Part shown: positions 63,225 to 64,000 of the stretch, in pieces
Position numbering within the stretch: position 1 is the first letter of the stretch
Layout: each line of letters begins with the position of its first letter
Assembly (NCBI RefSeq): GCF_037975245.1
Contig: NC_092579.1
Span: 29,287,666 to 29,351,665 of the forward strand
DNA from: Apostichopus japonicus
Lineage: Eukaryota > Echinodermata > Holothuroidea > Aspidochirotida > Stichopodidae
DNA length: 64,000 nt
Direction: 5' to 3'
Notes under the pieces: model-generated
Database searches by the model: none
What the model was told of the DNA's origin: nothing
Seen by the model: the letters and a program-made list of their open reading frames with translations, nothing else
Position numbers and translations under genes: made by a program

Positions 63225-63556
63225 ATTGTGCTTTCTATACTATATATTGTCACATTATTACAACGCATTTTCCATTTTGCGTTTATAGCGTTTTTAAAAT
63301 TTAAAATTGTTCACATTTACATATATTTTAAATTTTAAGAATTTGTTTGTATAATTTTCACTTTTACATTTGCAGTTTTTATACAATTTATAGTCAGATG
63401 GTATTTAACAAATTTTCTACCCTTTTTATACCTTACATTATCGATTTATATATTTGTATATCATGATTGTTTGTATTTTACTGTAAAGCGCCTTAGAGCA
63501 ATTTCTGATTGGATAAGGCGCTATAGAAATTTTGTATAATAATAATAATAATATAG

Positions 63557-64000
63557 ACTTTAATCAGTTCGAGTCAGTATGCATCTTCAGAACATTTAGG
63601 GACACTAATGTTGTTCTTTTATACATTTGGGACAACAATTTCAGTCACAGTGTCCTTACTAACACTTTCCTCATATTTTAAACATCAGTTCTCTTCTTCA
63701 GTACATCAATGCCATTCAAGACTCTTAGCAATATACTCCTCCAAAACATACTCCAATATGTCTCCTGACCCTCGTAATAGCCCTTTACATTTCCACTTCA
63801 CTTTTTTCTCTGCATCAGTAATGGTTTTGCCTTGTCATTGCCTGCTTTCTAACTCTACTTCTAAAATTTGACCATTAAGCCACTGTTGTAAACTTCCTTA
63901 AACATTTTATTCTCAATTAAACTAATAAGACTGCGGCTTGTTTCCTATATCAGTTCACCCTTTGAATGTTATGTATGATATTGTGTACAGAAATTGCTCT
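63557..64000. other. Gene-free stretch at window end
   Basis: No supported gene. An ACTTTAATCAGTTCGAGTCA stretch at about 63560 resembles part of the repeat copies at 40.3 and 51.6 kb. Confidence 0.45.

Larger units (their letters stand above)
59782..63556 (+). mobile_element. Near-full-length L2-clade LINE, inactive
   Basis: Contains endonuclease, RT and 3' UTR in order. It ends with AAAGCGCCTTAGAGCAATTT and AAGGCGCTATAGAAATTTTG, then (AAT)n at 63536-63556. Defects are a TGA at 60619, a likely palindromic insertion at 60701-60737, a frameshift near 61632, a TAG at about 62206, a frameshift near 62228 and another near 63010. It is the most complete autonomous-type element in the window. Confidence 0.9.

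Overview
This is eukaryotic, animal-type DNA. It is AT-rich, with split coding exons bounded by GT/AG splice sites, (AT)n and G-tract microsatellites, MITE-like fold-backs and several classes of retroelement. The mix of L2 and Jockey-type LINEs, a BEL/Pao LTR element, an OTU-containing Helitron, a UIM-HECT E3 ligase gene and many TAGGCCTA palindromes suggests a marine invertebrate deuterostome, most likely an echinoderm. That placement is inferred from pattern recognition, not from a database search.

Layout. 0-15 kb is mostly gene-free: a 201-bp element with a U2 snRNA head and its own target-site duplication (743-943), a 5'-truncated L2 LINE tail (6857-7520, minus), G-tract-bordered repeats (9.5-10.7 kb) and a degenerate 65-70 bp tandem repeat (14.25-14.71 kb). 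15-29 kb holds three fragments of one Jockey-type LINE family. The first is interrupted by a minus-strand BEL/Pao fragment with one LTR. Interleaved with them is an intact, phase-consistent plus-strand host gene of unknown function with six visible exons (19.59-25.34 kb). A tandem cluster of tRNA-like units (26.9-27.5 kb, minus) and a hammerhead-like fold in a probable Penelope-type tail (28.95 kb) follow.

29-44 kb carries two minus-strand split genes. One encodes a coiled-coil protein (32.4-37.6 kb), whose splice phases agree but whose frame is broken. The other encodes a protein with tandem RPA-like OB folds (39.5-43.9 kb). 44.6-48.5 kb is a decayed minus-strand Helitron with OTU, repeated basic motifs, N-terminal Cys-rich region and Pif1-like helicase but no visible HUH Rep nuclease; a tRNA-derived SINE has inserted in it. 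48.7-50.1 kb is a 200-bp-period tandem array. 51.7-58.9 kb is a decaying minus-strand UIM-HECT ubiquitin-ligase gene with a duplicated exon. 59.8-63.6 kb is a nearly full-length L2 LINE (plus) disabled by stops and frameshifts and by a likely palindromic insertion.

The likely coding host content is therefore one intact partial gene (plus) and three minus-strand genes, at least two of them probable unprocessed pseudogenes. Transposable elements explain most of the rest. The observations most worth following up are the U2-headed retroposon, the hammerhead-like fold, the OB-fold gene beside a Rep-less Helitron, and the tRNA-like tandem array.
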